The notes beneath the pieces were generated by a model. The model had not been told where the DNA came from. It searched no databases and saw only the letters and a program-made list of their open reading frames with translations. 64,000 nt of DNA from Salibacterium halotolerans (GTDB lineage Bacteria > Bacillota > Bacilli > Bacillales > Marinococcaceae): positions 186,001-250,000 of the forward strand of contig NZ_FOXD01000002.1 of NCBI RefSeq assembly GCF_900115625.1. The letters are read 5' to 3'. The position numbers and the translations under genes were made by a program. Every line of letters begins with the position of its first letter. Positions within the stretch are counted from its first letter, which is position 1. This document shows positions 1 to 9,116 of this stretch, piece by piece.

Positions 1-1
1 A

Positions 2-556
2 GAAGAGGAAAATTCCAAGCAGCGCATAGAACAGGCGTATACGGATGCTAGACAGGAAGGCTGGAAGCAGGGGATCGAAGAAGGCAGACAGGAAGGATAC
101 GCAGCTGTTGAAGATGCCGTCCAGGAAGCGAAGCAGACGATAACAGCAGCACAGGCAGAGTATCACCAATACCTCGAGCGGGCAGAACCGGTCATTCTTG
201 ATCTGGCACTCACCATAGCCAACCGGATCATTTACGACTCCCTGGAGGACCACGATGGAACGTGGATGGAGATAGTGAAAAATGCGGTGAAAGAAGTGAA
301 AGACCATGAAGAAGTCGCCGTATATGTTCCACTCTCCCGGCTTGAAGAAACGAGAAAACAGCGCAATGAAATGCAGAACCTGCTCGCTTATTCCCAGGAC
401 CTTCTCATTTACCCGGACAGCTCTCTTGGAGAAAGCGACTGTATTATCGAGACGCCTTACGGCAAAGTGGATGCATCATTGGACAGCCAGCTTCAGGAAC
501 TGAAAGAACAGCTCGAAGAAAAACTGAAAGAGGGCGGTATGCATGAAAGCAGCTGA
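2..556 (+). CDS. fliH: Flagellar export apparatus protein FliH (3' part)
   Basis: The 5' end lies outside the window; the frame is open from base 2, giving about 184 visible codons. FliH binds the export ATPase FliI and anchors it at the C-ring beneath the export gate. The visible part begins with a Gln/Glu/Ala-rich coiled coil with Gly spaced every four residues (RQEGWKQGIEEGRQEG), then the globular C-terminal domain (ILDLALTIANRII, VYVPLSRLEE). It overlaps fliI by 14 bases, which suggests coupled translation. Identity rests on this pattern and on the fliI-fliJ context. Confidence 0.93.
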   Translation, partial: EEENSKQRIEQAYTDARQEGWKQGIEEGRQEGYAAVEDAVQEAKQTITAAQAEYHQYLERAEPVILDLALTIANRIIYDSLEDHDGTWMEIVKNAVKEVKDHEEVAVYVPLSRLEETRKQRNEMQNLLAYSQDLLIYPDSSLGESDCIIETPYGKVDASLDSQLQELKEQLEEKLKEGGMHESS

Positions 557-1856
557 TCTCGCAAGCGAAATACACACCCTGAATCCGTACAAACAGTATG
601 GAAAAGTAACGAGGGTGGTTGGTCTGACCATCGAATCCAAAGGACCCCGTACGTCGGTTGGAGAACTGTGCTTCATTTATCCGGAAGCTGCTGACAAACC
701 GGTTCTTGCTGAAGTTGTTGGATTTAAGGACAAGCACGTACAGTTGATGCCGCTCCGCCACACAGTGGATATCAGTCCCGGAAGCCTCGTGGAGGGGGCA
801 GGCAAACCTCTGCAGGTAAAAGCAGGCACCGGACTGATCGGGAAAGTCATTGATGGAACAGGCCGGCCGCTTGATGGATCAAAGCTGCCGGACGGGCTTG
901 TTCCGGTGCCGACAGAAGCAGAACCGCCCAATCCGCTGCTCCGCCCGCGGATCACCGAGGCGCTTTCCCTTGGTATCAGAGCAGTGGATGGTCTTCTCAC
1001 GATGGGAAAGGGCCAGCGGATCGGCATTTTTGCAGGAAGCGGTGTTGGAAAGAGTACGATTCTCTCCATGCTCACGAGGCACTCGGAAGCGGATGTGAAT
1101 GTTATTGCCTTAATCGGAGAGCGAGGCCGGGAAGTGAAGGATTTTATCGAACGGGACCTCGGCGAAGAAGGAATGAAAAAATCCGTTGTCGTCGTAGCGA
1201 CGTCCGACCAGCCGGCTTTAATGAGAATCAAAGGCGCCATGACCGCAACAGCAGTAGCGGAGTATTTCCGGGATCAGGGAAGAAATGTGAATCTGATGAT
1301 GGATTCAGTGACGAGATTTGCGATGGCGCAGCGTGAAATTGGGCTTGCAGTCGGGGAACCCCCGACGACAAAGGGATACACTCCTTCTGTTTTTGCCATG
1401 CTTCCTAAACTTCTGGAACGTTCCGGCACGAGCGAGAATGGAACGATCACCGCGTTCTACACTGTATTGGTGGATGGAGATGACTTGAATGAACCGATTG
1501 CCGACGCGGTCCGGGGGATTCTTGACGGCCACCTTGTTCTCGACCGCAAACTTGCCGATAAAGGTCATTACCCTGCCATTAATGTACTGAGAAGCATCAG
1601 CAGGGTGATGGAAGACCTGGTGGACAAAAGCCACCGGGAAGCAGCCGCCAACCTGCGGCACTACCTGTCCACCTACACCGAGTCGGAAGACCTTATCAAT
1701 ATCGGAGCTTACAAGAAAGGCTCCTCCAAAGAAATCGACGAGGCGGTGCAGATAAAGCCGAAGATCAATGCATTTCTTCAGCAGGATACTTCGGAAATGC
1801 AGGCTTTGTCCGAAACAAAAAAACAGTTGGTCGATGAGTTTGGTAAAGGAGAATGA
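543..1856 (+). CDS. fliI: Flagellum-specific export ATPase FliI
   Basis: Cytoplasmic ATPase of the flagellar type III export apparatus, related to F1-beta, which helps deliver export substrates. 437 aa, the normal family length. Walker A (GSGVGKST) is at about residues 165-172, preceded by the beta-barrel N-terminal domain. The central region shows the FliI-typical segment LMMDSVTRFAMAQREIGLA followed by GEPPTTKGYTPSVF. The start overlaps the end of fliH. fliJ follows after 3 bases, as in the Bacillus fla/che operon. Confidence 0.98.
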   Translation: MKAADLASEIHTLNPYKQYGKVTRVVGLTIESKGPRTSVGELCFIYPEAADKPVLAEVVGFKDKHVQLMPLRHTVDISPGSLVEGAGKPLQVKAGTGLIGKVIDGTGRPLDGSKLPDGLVPVPTEAEPPNPLLRPRITEALSLGIRAVDGLLTMGKGQRIGIFAGSGVGKSTILSMLTRHSEADVNVIALIGERGREVKDFIERDLGEEGMKKSVVVVATSDQPALMRIKGAMTATAVAEYFRDQGRNVNLMMDSVTRFAMAQREIGLAVGEPPTTKGYTPSVFAMLPKLLERSGTSENGTITAFYTVLVDGDDLNEPIADAVRGILDGHLVLDRKLADKGHYPAINVLRSISRVMEDLVDKSHREAAANLRHYLSTYTESEDLINIGAYKKGSSKEIDEAVQIKPKINAFLQQDTSEMQALSETKKQLVDEFGKGE

Positions 1857-1859
1857 TGA

Positions 1860-2297
1860 ATGCCGTTTACATACTCTTTTCAGAAAATACTGGAGCTGCG
1901 AAAACGCCAGAAAGAACAGAAAACCCAGGAGTATGAACAGTCGGTGCAGCAGTTTGAACGAATGGCATCTTCTTTGTATGAGCTGCTCAAACAAAAAGAG
2001 CAGATAGAATCTCTATATAAAGAACAGATGAGCGGTGGCACATACGTCCATCAGCTGCAGCAGAGTGAAAAAGCCATGTTTCAGCTGCAGCATCAGATCG
2101 CCGATATTCAGAAACAAACCGATAAAGCAAGGGACAACATGCACCGGAAACAACAAGAGATGCAGGAAGCGTCCATCGAATGGAAAAAGTATTCTAAAAT
2201 GAAAGACTGGGAAAAAGAGGCATTCCATCAGGAGGAGAAACGGCAGGAAGAAAAAATGATGGATGAAATATCAACACGGAAATTTGCGTTTCGATGA
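1860..2297 (+). CDS. fliJ: Flagellar export protein FliJ
   Basis: 145 aa, almost entirely charged alpha-helical coiled coil rich in Gln, Glu and Lys, as expected for FliJ, the stalk-like protein that sits in the FliI hexamer and links it to FlhA. The N-terminus FTYSFQKILELRKRQKEQ matches the FliJ opening pattern. It lies 3 bases after fliI and just ahead of the MotE/YlxF-like gene. Sequence conservation in this family is low, so the call depends on length, coiled coil and position. Confidence 0.93.
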   Translation: MPFTYSFQKILELRKRQKEQKTQEYEQSVQQFERMASSLYELLKQKEQIESLYKEQMSGGTYVHQLQQSEKAMFQLQHQIADIQKQTDKARDNMHRKQQEMQEASIEWKKYSKMKDWEKEAFHQEEKRQEEKMMDEISTRKFAFR

Positions 2298-2300
2298 AAT

Positions 2301-2879
2301 GTGGTGAATCAGATGGCCAAACAAAAAACGGAAAAAAGAACGAAAAAAGGGCAGTGGTTCTTCCTTATCATTTTTGTGCCGGTCGTGTTTGCGCTCATTC
2401 TAGGCGCTGTTCTCCTGTCCGTTCTCGGTGTCAACGTAGCTGATCTGGGAAAAAGCATGTTGAATGAAGTGCCGGGTATTTCCATGGAAGCAGACAGCAC
2501 AGAAACGGGAGCAGAAGAATCCGCGCCTCAGGCATCGCAGGAAGAGCTGGCCGCAAAAGAAGAAGAGATAGCATCACTTGAGCAGCAGCTCGAAGCGAAA
2601 AACACGGAAATACAGGAACTTGAACAGGAGATCGAAACCACGCAGGTGGAGCAGCAAGCCGAAAGCTCAGGGCAGGAACAGGAAAACTCCGCCCTTCAGG
2701 AAACGGCTCAAGTATACGAAAGTATGGGAGCTTCGGCAGCTGCCTCTATCTTATCGGAAATGAGCAATGAAGAAGTCGTCCGGCACCTGTCGGAGACCGG
2801 GACGGAAATGAGAGCAAATATTCTCGCAGAAATGGAGCCGCAGCGGGCTTCTGTCATTTTAAACTCGATGAGTGAATAA
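2301..2879 (+). CDS. ylxF: MotE/YlxF-like flagellar operon protein with MgtE N-terminal domain
   Basis: 192 aa. A basic N-terminus is followed by one membrane segment (about residues 22-45, FFLIIFVPVVFALILGAVLL), then a long Glu/Gln coiled coil, then a C-terminal MgtE-N-like repeat (YESMGASAAASILSEM, LAEMEPQRASVILNSM). This is the architecture of B. subtilis YlxF and of MotE-type chaperones acting near the MotC/motor complex. Start uncertain: GTG at 2301 or 2304, or ATG at 2313; none has a strong ribosome-binding site. It lies between fliJ and fliK as in B. subtilis. Confidence 0.88.
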   Translation: MVNQMAKQKTEKRTKKGQWFFLIIFVPVVFALILGAVLLSVLGVNVADLGKSMLNEVPGISMEADSTETGAEESAPQASQEELAAKEEEIASLEQQLEAKNTEIQELEQEIETTQVEQQAESSGQEQENSALQETAQVYESMGASAAASILSEMSNEEVVRHLSETGTEMRANILAEMEPQRASVILNSMSE

Positions 2880-2912
2880 AAAAATGATTATTACTGAAAG
2901 GGGGTGAAACAG

Positions 2913-4322
2913 ATGCAGATGCTTATGCAGACCATGCCGAACGCGGAGCTGAACATGCAGCGTACAGGGAAGAAAGGCCCGGACGCAGGCGCGGAAAAAG
3001 GATTCATGCAAATGCTCGGCAAGGCATTAAACGCGGCCGGGTCCGAAGGAACAACGTCCGGTGCGCAAGCCGGCGGCTCCCTCAAAGAGTTATTGTCCGG
3101 GTTTATGAACAACGGGGAAAAGCTGCTTGAACAATTTTCAGATGAACTGAAGGCTTTGTTTGAAAGCGGGGACTTCCAGTGGTCCGGCAGGATGGAAAAA
3201 CTGCTCGACCAACTGCCGGAAGATATGCAGGAACTGGCCGGGGCATTAACAGAACTCAATGGCCAGGAAATGATGCAGTGGCTGGAGCAGACATTCTCGA
3301 CGTCTTCCGGCAACGGAAACAAATCGGCACCGGAGGCTCTGGCTGACCTGCTGCAAACGAACACAGAATTATCCGCTGACTTTATGAAAAATTTGAATGC
3401 CGATGAACAGAAACTGGCGTCCGCCTTCACAGGAATGCTGGCTGTTTTACAGCAGACGCTCAGCGTCGGAAATGGATCCGGCGCAGATCTAATGTCCCAG
3501 GCAGCTTCCACGGGCGGGAAATCGAGCGGATTCAGCGCAGGGTTGTCCTCCCTTGTCATGTCGTTTACCGGTCATTCCGGTCAGCAGCAGACGCTGACGC
3601 CGGACCAGGCAGTGAAACAACTTTCGCAGTGGATGGAATCCGCCGGCGGACAGCAGAGTCAGCTGAAAACGATGGACAACTTTACGCAGGCCTGGAAAAA
3701 CACAGCCTCAAGCAGCGGGGAGTCAAAGCAGCAGTATCTTCAGCAGCTTCTTAACCGCAGTATGACAGGAGGCGCTTCCGATGCCGGATCTTCAAATGCA
3801 CAGCCTGTCTCCATGAGTTCCCAGGACGCAACCGGCGTTATGGCTAAAGCCCAGCAGGCCGTTGTTTATCTTGGAGAGGGAAAAACGGAACATGCCCGTG
3901 CCCAGGAGTTTGTGAAGCAGTTCCAGAATTTGATCGGCAAAAGCAGCCTTCAGTCCTTTAAAAACGGCAATCAGCAGCTCACTGTAAAACTTGTGCCTGA
4001 AAATCTGGGGAGACTGGACGTAAAAATTATGCAGCAGAACGGGCAGTTGACCGCCCAGCTCATGACGACGACAAGTACCGCCAGAGAAATGGTGGAAAGC
4101 CAGCTTCATCAGCTCCGCGCTGCGTTTCAGCAGCAGAACATACAGGTCGAACGGATTGACATTTCCCAGCAGCAGCCGTCCACCCTGCAGCAGGATGACG
4201 GGGGACAGGAAGAATCCGAAGATCCGGCCGGCCGTGATGTAAATGAGGAAGACGCGGACAGAGAAGCAGAAGAATCATTCGCCGATATGCTCGATGCATT
4301 AACATTTAATGAACAAGTGTAG
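2913..4322 (+). CDS. fliK: Flagellar hook-length control protein FliK
   Basis: FliK is secreted during hook growth and switches export specificity from hook to filament. The first two thirds are low-complexity, rich in Gln, Ser, Gly and Ala, as in all FliKs. The C-terminal conserved domain is clear (LVPENLGRLDVKI, REMVESQLHQLRAAF, QQQNIQVERIDI) and is followed by an acidic tail. ATG at 2913 is preferred because AAGGGGGTGA sits about 7 bases upstream; a GTG at 2904 is also in frame. Followed directly by flgD. Confidence 0.95.
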   Translation: MQMLMQTMPNAELNMQRTGKKGPDAGAEKGFMQMLGKALNAAGSEGTTSGAQAGGSLKELLSGFMNNGEKLLEQFSDELKALFESGDFQWSGRMEKLLDQLPEDMQELAGALTELNGQEMMQWLEQTFSTSSGNGNKSAPEALADLLQTNTELSADFMKNLNADEQKLASAFTGMLAVLQQTLSVGNGSGADLMSQAASTGGKSSGFSAGLSSLVMSFTGHSGQQQTLTPDQAVKQLSQWMESAGGQQSQLKTMDNFTQAWKNTASSSGESKQQYLQQLLNRSMTGGASDAGSSNAQPVSMSSQDATGVMAKAQQAVVYLGEGKTEHARAQEFVKQFQNLIGKSSLQSFKNGNQQLTVKLVPENLGRLDVKIMQQNGQLTAQLMTTTSTAREMVESQLHQLRAAFQQQNIQVERIDISQQQPSTLQQDDGGQEESEDPAGRDVNEEDADREAEESFADMLDALTFNEQV

Positions 4323-4331
4323 GTGAAAAAC

Positions 4332-4838
4332 ATGGCAAATACGATTCAGGATCAATACGCACTGCCGACCCAGACGGACAAGTTAAGAACCAATGAAAAC
4401 AATGGAAAGCTGGGAAAAGATGATTTCCTCAAAATTCTGATGACCCAGCTCCAGAATCAGAGTCCGGCCAATCCGATGAAGGACAAGGAGTTTATCAGTC
4501 AGATGGCACAGTTCTCTACACTGGAGCAGATGACAAACATGACGTCCGCTATTACAGATATGGCCAATGCTCAGCAGAAAGGGTCACTCGTCCAGCACAG
4601 CCAGCTCATCGGAAAAACGGTGACATGGGAGCATACGGTGAAAGATGAGAACGGCGTCGAGCAGACCGAAGAAAAAGTGAATGAAGTTACTTCCGTCAAA
4701 CAGGATAAAAGCGGAACCATCCGGCTTCTGATGGACAGCGGCCAGTGGGTGAACAGTGAACAGATGATTCAGGTGGAAGCTGCATCGGATGATTCGGAAG
4801 AAACCGGAAATAACGGACAGAACAGTGCCGGCAGTTAA
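4332..4838 (+). CDS. flgD: Flagellar hook assembly (capping) protein FlgD
   Basis: About 168 aa. FlgD forms the cap under which hook subunits polymerise. The diagnostic N-terminal motif GKDDFLKILMTQLQNQSPAN and the following KEFISQMAQFSTLEQMTNM are present. The C-terminus is acidic and shorter than in enterobacterial FlgD, which is usual in Bacillus. ATG 4332 has AGGTG upstream; an in-frame GTG at 4323 directly after the fliK stop is an alternative. Confidence 0.95.
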   Translation: MANTIQDQYALPTQTDKLRTNENNGKLGKDDFLKILMTQLQNQSPANPMKDKEFISQMAQFSTLEQMTNMTSAITDMANAQQKGSLVQHSQLIGKTVTWEHTVKDENGVEQTEEKVNEVTSVKQDKSGTIRLLMDSGQWVNSEQMIQVEAASDDSEETGNNGQNSAGS

Positions 4839-4871
4839 CGGCATAGCTGTGACAGGCAGGAGGCAGACAAA

Positions 4872-5267
4872 ATGAGTTCAGGGATTCAGCCCGGTGGACT
4901 GCATCAGCTGCCACATCCCGGGACATCAGCCCCAAAACAGAAGACGGCACCGGCTTCATCCGGACCATCGTTTCAGGAAGTTTTAAATGGACAGCTGGAG
5001 ACATCCGGCGGACTGAAAGTGAGCAGACATGCAGAAAAACGCCTGCATGACCGGGATGTCATCGTAACAAACGAACAGTGGCAGAAGATCAGCGGCAAAA
5101 TGGAAGAGGCGCGTACGAAAGGCGTAAAGGATGCGGTCGTTTTCACTGACAGCAGTGCTCTTGTTGTGAGTGCACAAAATAATACAGTGATCACGGCAAT
5201 GCAGCGAAACGAAGCATCCGATCACATTTTCACAAATATTGACGGCACATTTGCCGTGAACGACTGA
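4872..5267 (+). CDS. TIGR02530-type flagellar operon protein
   Basis: 131 aa. The C-terminal two thirds (VSRHAEKRLHDRD, WQKISGKMEEARTKGVKDAVV, ALVVSAQNNTVITAM, HIFTNIDGTFAVND) match my memory of the small flagellar operon family found between flgD and flgE in many Bacilli and Clostridia. Its molecular role is not known to me; the position suggests a hook-assembly accessory. The Pro/Ser-rich N-terminus looks unstructured. AGGAGG lies about 7 bases before the ATG. Confidence 0.85.
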   Translation: MSSGIQPGGLHQLPHPGTSAPKQKTAPASSGPSFQEVLNGQLETSGGLKVSRHAEKRLHDRDVIVTNEQWQKISGKMEEARTKGVKDAVVFTDSSALVVSAQNNTVITAMQRNEASDHIFTNIDGTFAVND

Positions 5268-5353
5268 ACCGGCCCGACCTGAAAAAGGAAGCCGGAGGAC
5301 GGCGGACCGACCGAAGCCGTCCACATGAACAAAAAATTGAGGAGGAAAAACCT

Positions 5354-6151
5354 ATGTTAGCTTCTATGTATTCCAGTATTTCAGGGATGAAAAACCACCA
5401 GCAGATGCTCGATGTAACAAGTAACAACATCGCCAACGTCAACACATACGGCTATAAAAAAGGAAGAGCCACGTTTAAAGATATGATCAGTCAGCAGATT
5501 CAGGGCGCCACCGCCCCCGGCGATGATATGGGGGGATCCAACCCGATGCAGGTCGGTTTAGGTACGCAGATGGGCAGTATCGACACCGTACACACCCAGG
5601 GAAGCCTTCAGAATACCGGCCGAAGCCTCGACCTCGGCATTTCCGGTGACGGATTTTTCAGAGTAGGAGATGGCACTAACGACTTTTATACAAGGGCTGG
5701 AAATTTTTATTTAGACCAAGATGGTAACATGGTCAACTCAGATGGGTATTATGTTTTAGATGATAGTGATAACGGTGCTCAAATTAATATACCTGTAGAT
5801 GCGCAAAGTTTTAGTATAGGTTCAGACGGAACTGTGAGTTACACAGATGTAGACGGAGATACCCAAGAAGCAGGAACTATCGGCCTTACTAATTTTGCTA
5901 ATCCAGGAGGTTTGGAGAAGAACGGAAGTAATTTATATACAGAATCTGTTAATTCAGGAGATGCTCAATTTGGAGGAGCTGGTGAAAACGGAACAGGAGA
6001 AATTGTTCCAGGTACACTTGAAATGTCCAATGTTGACCTTTCTGAGGAGTTTACAGCAATGATCAAGGCCCAGCGTGGGTTCCAGGCGAATACTCGGGGC
6101 ATCACCACCGCCGATGAAGTGCTGCAGGAGCTCATGAACCTGAAACGTTAA
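5354..6151 (+). CDS. flgE: Flagellar hook protein FlgE (FlgG-like), mosaic composition
   Basis: 265 aa, the short hook protein of Bacillus type. The N-terminus (MLASMYSSISGMKNHQQMLD, then TSNNIANVNTYGYK) and C-terminus (EFTAMIKAQRGFQANTRGI, EVLQELMNLKR) are the conserved D0 helices of rod/hook/filament axial proteins. GAGGAGGAAAAACCT precedes the ATG. The central part, roughly bases 5660-6050, is visibly AT-rich and uses different codons from both flanks (38% GC over 5701-6000 against 58% over 5521-5640 by hand count). This suggests replacement of the surface-exposed middle domain by recombination. FlgG is the alternative name; position after flgD favours FlgE. Confidence 0.93.
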   Translation: MLASMYSSISGMKNHQQMLDVTSNNIANVNTYGYKKGRATFKDMISQQIQGATAPGDDMGGSNPMQVGLGTQMGSIDTVHTQGSLQNTGRSLDLGISGDGFFRVGDGTNDFYTRAGNFYLDQDGNMVNSDGYYVLDDSDNGAQINIPVDAQSFSIGSDGTVSYTDVDGDTQEAGTIGLTNFANPGGLEKNGSNLYTESVNSGDAQFGGAGENGTGEIVPGTLEMSNVDLSEEFTAMIKAQRGFQANTRGITTADEVLQELMNLKR

Positions 6152-6215
6152 ATCGGCCCATTACTTGAAAAAGGAGGCGTGAGCCGGGTCCTGCCGCCCG
6201 GCTCATCCAATACAT

Positions 6216-6428
6216 ATGATTTCATTAACTAGATTAAAAGGGGAAACCTTTCTATTGAACGTAGCGATGATTGAGCAGGTGGAAGCTTTTCCGGACACGA
6301 CCGTCACGCTCAGTAACGGGAAAAAGATTGTCGTACAGGAAAGTATAGAGGATGTCCGTCAATTGACAACAGCTTTTTACCGGCGGATCGGCTTGATCGG
6401 TTTGTCAGCCAAAGAGGGGGACGATTAG
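6216..6428 (+). CDS. swrD: FlbD/SwrD family flagellar protein
   Basis: 70 aa. Opens with MISLTRLKGETFLLN and IEQVEAFPDTTVTLSNGKK, the signature of the FlbD family (B. subtilis SwrD/YlzI), which sits between flgE and fliL and is reported to raise motor torque and swarming. Start ATG 6216; no strong ribosome-binding site is visible. It is followed by fliL after one base. Confidence 0.9.
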   Translation: MISLTRLKGETFLLNVAMIEQVEAFPDTTVTLSNGKKIVVQESIEDVRQLTTAFYRRIGLIGLSAKEGDD

Positions 6429-6429
6429 C

Positions 6430-6861
6430 TTGTTTCAGAACCGTTTAGTGAACATTATGCTTATCATTATCATATCGTTGACGCTGGTCGGGGTTGTGGC
6501 CTTTGTGCTGTTCAACTATTTTTCCTATTCGACCGAAGCCGGGGCAGAACCGACCATCGATCAAATTATAGAAAACTCCTGGGAAACCGAGGAAATCACT
6601 ACCAACCTGAATGATGGGTCGATGTTCCGCGGAGCCTTCCGTATTCATGTGGAAACAAAAGCGGGAGCCGAAGAACTGCAGAAACGGGATTTTCAGATCA
6701 AAAACATTATCATCCACGAGCTTGCCGGTATGAACGCCGGGGGCCTGCAGAGCCGGGAAGGACTGCAGACGCTTGAAGATACCCTGCGTTCTGATATCAA
6801 TGACATTATGAAAGAAGGAGATGTCGTCCGGGTGTATACGACACAGCGGATGATCCAATGA
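6430..6861 (+). CDS. fliL: Flagellar basal body-associated protein FliL
   Basis: 143 aa single-pass membrane protein that surrounds the stator units. One N-terminal membrane segment (IMLIIIISLTLVGVVAFVLF) is followed by an extracytoplasmic domain (NLNDGSMFRGAFRIHVETK, LRSDINDIMKEGDVVRVYT). TTG start at 6430, after GAGGGGGACGAT. Lies immediately upstream of fliM, as in B. subtilis. Confidence 0.94.
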   Translation: MFQNRLVNIMLIIIISLTLVGVVAFVLFNYFSYSTEAGAEPTIDQIIENSWETEEITTNLNDGSMFRGAFRIHVETKAGAEELQKRDFQIKNIIIHELAGMNAGGLQSREGLQTLEDTLRSDINDIMKEGDVVRVYTTQRMIQ

Positions 6862-6894
6862 AGGCAGCTTATGTCGAAAGGGAGGTGAAAACGT

Positions 6895-7890
6895 TTGGCG
6901 GACGTTCTTTCACAGGGTGAAATAGACTCGTTGTTATCCGCGCTTTCTACCGGGGAAATGGACGCGGACGAACTGAAAAAAGAAGAAAATGAAAAGAAAA
7001 TACAAACGTACGATTTTAAGCGGGCGCTCCGTTTTTCCAAAGACCAGATCCGAAGCCTTTCCCGGATTCACGAGAATTTCTCAAGGCTTTTAACCACGTC
7101 TTTGTCCGCCCAGCTTCGAACGTTCGTCCAGATATCCGTCGCATCGGTGGATCAGCTGCCTTATGATGAATTCATCCGGTCGATCCCGAAAATGACGCTG
7201 TTGAATGTGTTCGATGCGTATCCGCTGGACGGGCGTCTTCTGATGGAAGTGAATCCCAACATCGGTTATGCGATTCTTGACCGGCTCCTCGGCGGAAAAG
7301 GGACGAGCATTAATAAAGTGGAGACCCTGACAGAAATTGAAACGAAACTAATGACACAGGTGTTTCAGACGATGCTTGAGACGTTTCAGAATGCCTGGGA
7401 ATCCGTGGTCGAGATGGAGCCGCAGATGGAGGATATTGAAGTCAATCCCCAGTTCCTGCAGATGGTATCCCCCAATGAAACGGTCGTTGTTATCTCACTG
7501 TCGACGACCGTCGGGGAGACGAGCGGTATGATTAACATCTGCCTTCCCCACGTTGTGCTCGAGGAAATTCTTCCTCATTTGTCGGTTCATTACTGGATGC
7601 AGACAAAAAAGAAAGAGCGGGATCCCCATGAACTGGAGGAGCTGCAGCAGACGGTGAAAACCGCACCGATTGAACTTCAGGCCGTTCTTGGTACGTCCGA
7701 AATATCGATTGAAGAATTTCTTGGTTTGAACAGCGGAGATGTGCTGGAACTGGATCAGAATATCAACGAACCGCTGCTGTTGAATGCCGGCGGTGAGGCG
7801 AAATATTATGCGCAGCCCGGGCAGTGGAAAAAGAACATGGCTGTTCAGATCACAGAAGAAATAAAGGAGGGGGATGAGTATGAACGATGA
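6895..7890 (+). CDS. fliM: Flagellar motor switch protein FliM
   Basis: 331 aa C-ring protein that binds phosphorylated CheY and sets rotation direction. The extreme N-terminus carries the CheY-binding peptide (LSQGEIDSLLSAL), then the CheC-like middle domain (GYAILDRLLGGKG), then the C-terminal SpoA domain (ISIEEFLGLNSGDVLELD). TTG start at 6895, supported by GGGAGGTGAAAAC upstream. It overlaps fliY by 17 bases. Confidence 0.98.
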   Translation: MADVLSQGEIDSLLSALSTGEMDADELKKEENEKKIQTYDFKRALRFSKDQIRSLSRIHENFSRLLTTSLSAQLRTFVQISVASVDQLPYDEFIRSIPKMTLLNVFDAYPLDGRLLMEVNPNIGYAILDRLLGGKGTSINKVETLTEIETKLMTQVFQTMLETFQNAWESVVEMEPQMEDIEVNPQFLQMVSPNETVVVISLSTTVGETSGMINICLPHVVLEEILPHLSVHYWMQTKKKERDPHELEELQQTVKTAPIELQAVLGTSEISIEEFLGLNSGDVLELDQNINEPLLLNAGGEAKYYAQPGQWKKNMAVQITEEIKEGDEYER

Positions 7891-9091
7891 TATGCTCTCT
7901 CAGGAAGAAATCAATGAACTGCTCAAAAGCGTGGAAGGCGGGGACGGCGGCTCTGATGATAACGGACAGGCGTCACCGGGATCATCAGCGGATGAGCCGG
8001 GGGAACTCAATGTAGAAGATTATTTGTCAGCCGTGGAGCAGGATGCTTTAGGCGAGATCGGTAATATTTCCTTCGGGAGTTCGGCCACCGCTTTGTCCCA
8101 GCTGTTGAATCAAAAAGTGGAAATCACGACGCCGGTTGTTTCCATTGTGGAACGAAGGAGACTGGACGAACAGTTTCCAAGGCCGAATGTCGCTGTCCAC
8201 GTGCGCTACACGGAAGGATTTGAAGGCACAAATCTGCTTGTTATAAAAACAACCGATGCTGCGATTATCGCTGATTTGATGCTCGGCGGAGACGGAACCA
8301 ATCCGGCGGAAGACATGGAAGAAATGCACATAAGCGCCGTCCAGGAAGCGATGAACCAGATGATGGGCTCGGCTTCCACTTCGATGTCCACCATCTTCAA
8401 TAAACGTGTCGACATCACACCGCCCGGCATCGACATGATGGATCTTAAAAACGAAGAAGGAGCCGGCAATGTTCCTGATGCCGATACGCTCACCAAAATT
8501 TCCTTCCGTCTGATTATCGGAGATTTGATTGATTCATCTATTATGCAGCTCGTGAGTGTTCCGTTTGCAAAAGATATGGTGGATAACCTGATGAATCAGC
8601 CGGAACCTGAAGGGGACAAGGCTCCGCAGCCTGAGGAGGAACCGCAGACTCCAACGCCGCCGCAGGAACCTGCTCCACAGAGCAGCCAAGCATCGGAGCA
8701 GAAGATGCCGTCCGGGGGTCAGCAGCAGAAACCGAGTGGAGGACAGGAACGTTTTGTCGGTGGACCTTCCGGCAATGTGCAGGCTGCACAGTTTTCAACC
8801 TTTGAGACGCCGTCTCTGAGTGAGAATGAATCGAAAAACCTCAACATGTTGATGGACATCCCGCTTGAGGTGACGGTGGAACTCGGACGTACCCAGCGCA
8901 GCATCAAAGACATTCTGGAGTTCTCGCAAGGATCAATTATTGAGCTCGACAAGCTTGCAGGCGAACCGGTGGACATTCTCGTAAACCAGAAGCTGGTGGC
9001 CAAAGGGGAAGTTGTCGTGATTGATGAAAACTTCGGCGTGCGTGTGACGGATATCGTCAGCCAGGCCGAACGTATCAAAAAACTAAAATAA
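7874..9091 (+). CDS. fliY: Flagellar motor switch phosphatase FliY
   Basis: 405 aa. Combines an N-terminal CheY-binding peptide (MLSQEEINELLKSVEG), a CheC-like phosphatase domain with two E-x2-N motifs (EIGNISFGSSATALSQLL; QEAMNQMMGSASTSM), a long Pro/Gln/Glu linker (about residues 235-305) and a C-terminal FliN/SpoA domain (LDIPLEVTVELGRTQRSI is its pattern with MD for LD). FliY is the Gram-positive C-ring protein that also dephosphorylates CheY-P. ATG 7874 or 7880 both fit the AAGGAGGGGG site inside fliM. Confidence 0.97.
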   Translation: MSMNDDMLSQEEINELLKSVEGGDGGSDDNGQASPGSSADEPGELNVEDYLSAVEQDALGEIGNISFGSSATALSQLLNQKVEITTPVVSIVERRRLDEQFPRPNVAVHVRYTEGFEGTNLLVIKTTDAAIIADLMLGGDGTNPAEDMEEMHISAVQEAMNQMMGSASTSMSTIFNKRVDITPPGIDMMDLKNEEGAGNVPDADTLTKISFRLIIGDLIDSSIMQLVSVPFAKDMVDNLMNQPEPEGDKAPQPEEEPQTPTPPQEPAPQSSQASEQKMPSGGQQQKPSGGQERFVGGPSGNVQAAQFSTFETPSLSENESKNLNMLMDIPLEVTVELGRTQRSIKDILEFSQGSIIELDKLAGEPVDILVNQKLVAKGEVVVIDENFGVRVTDIVSQAERIKKLK

Positions 9092-9116
9092 TGGGATAAA
9101 GGGAGGAAAACAGACG

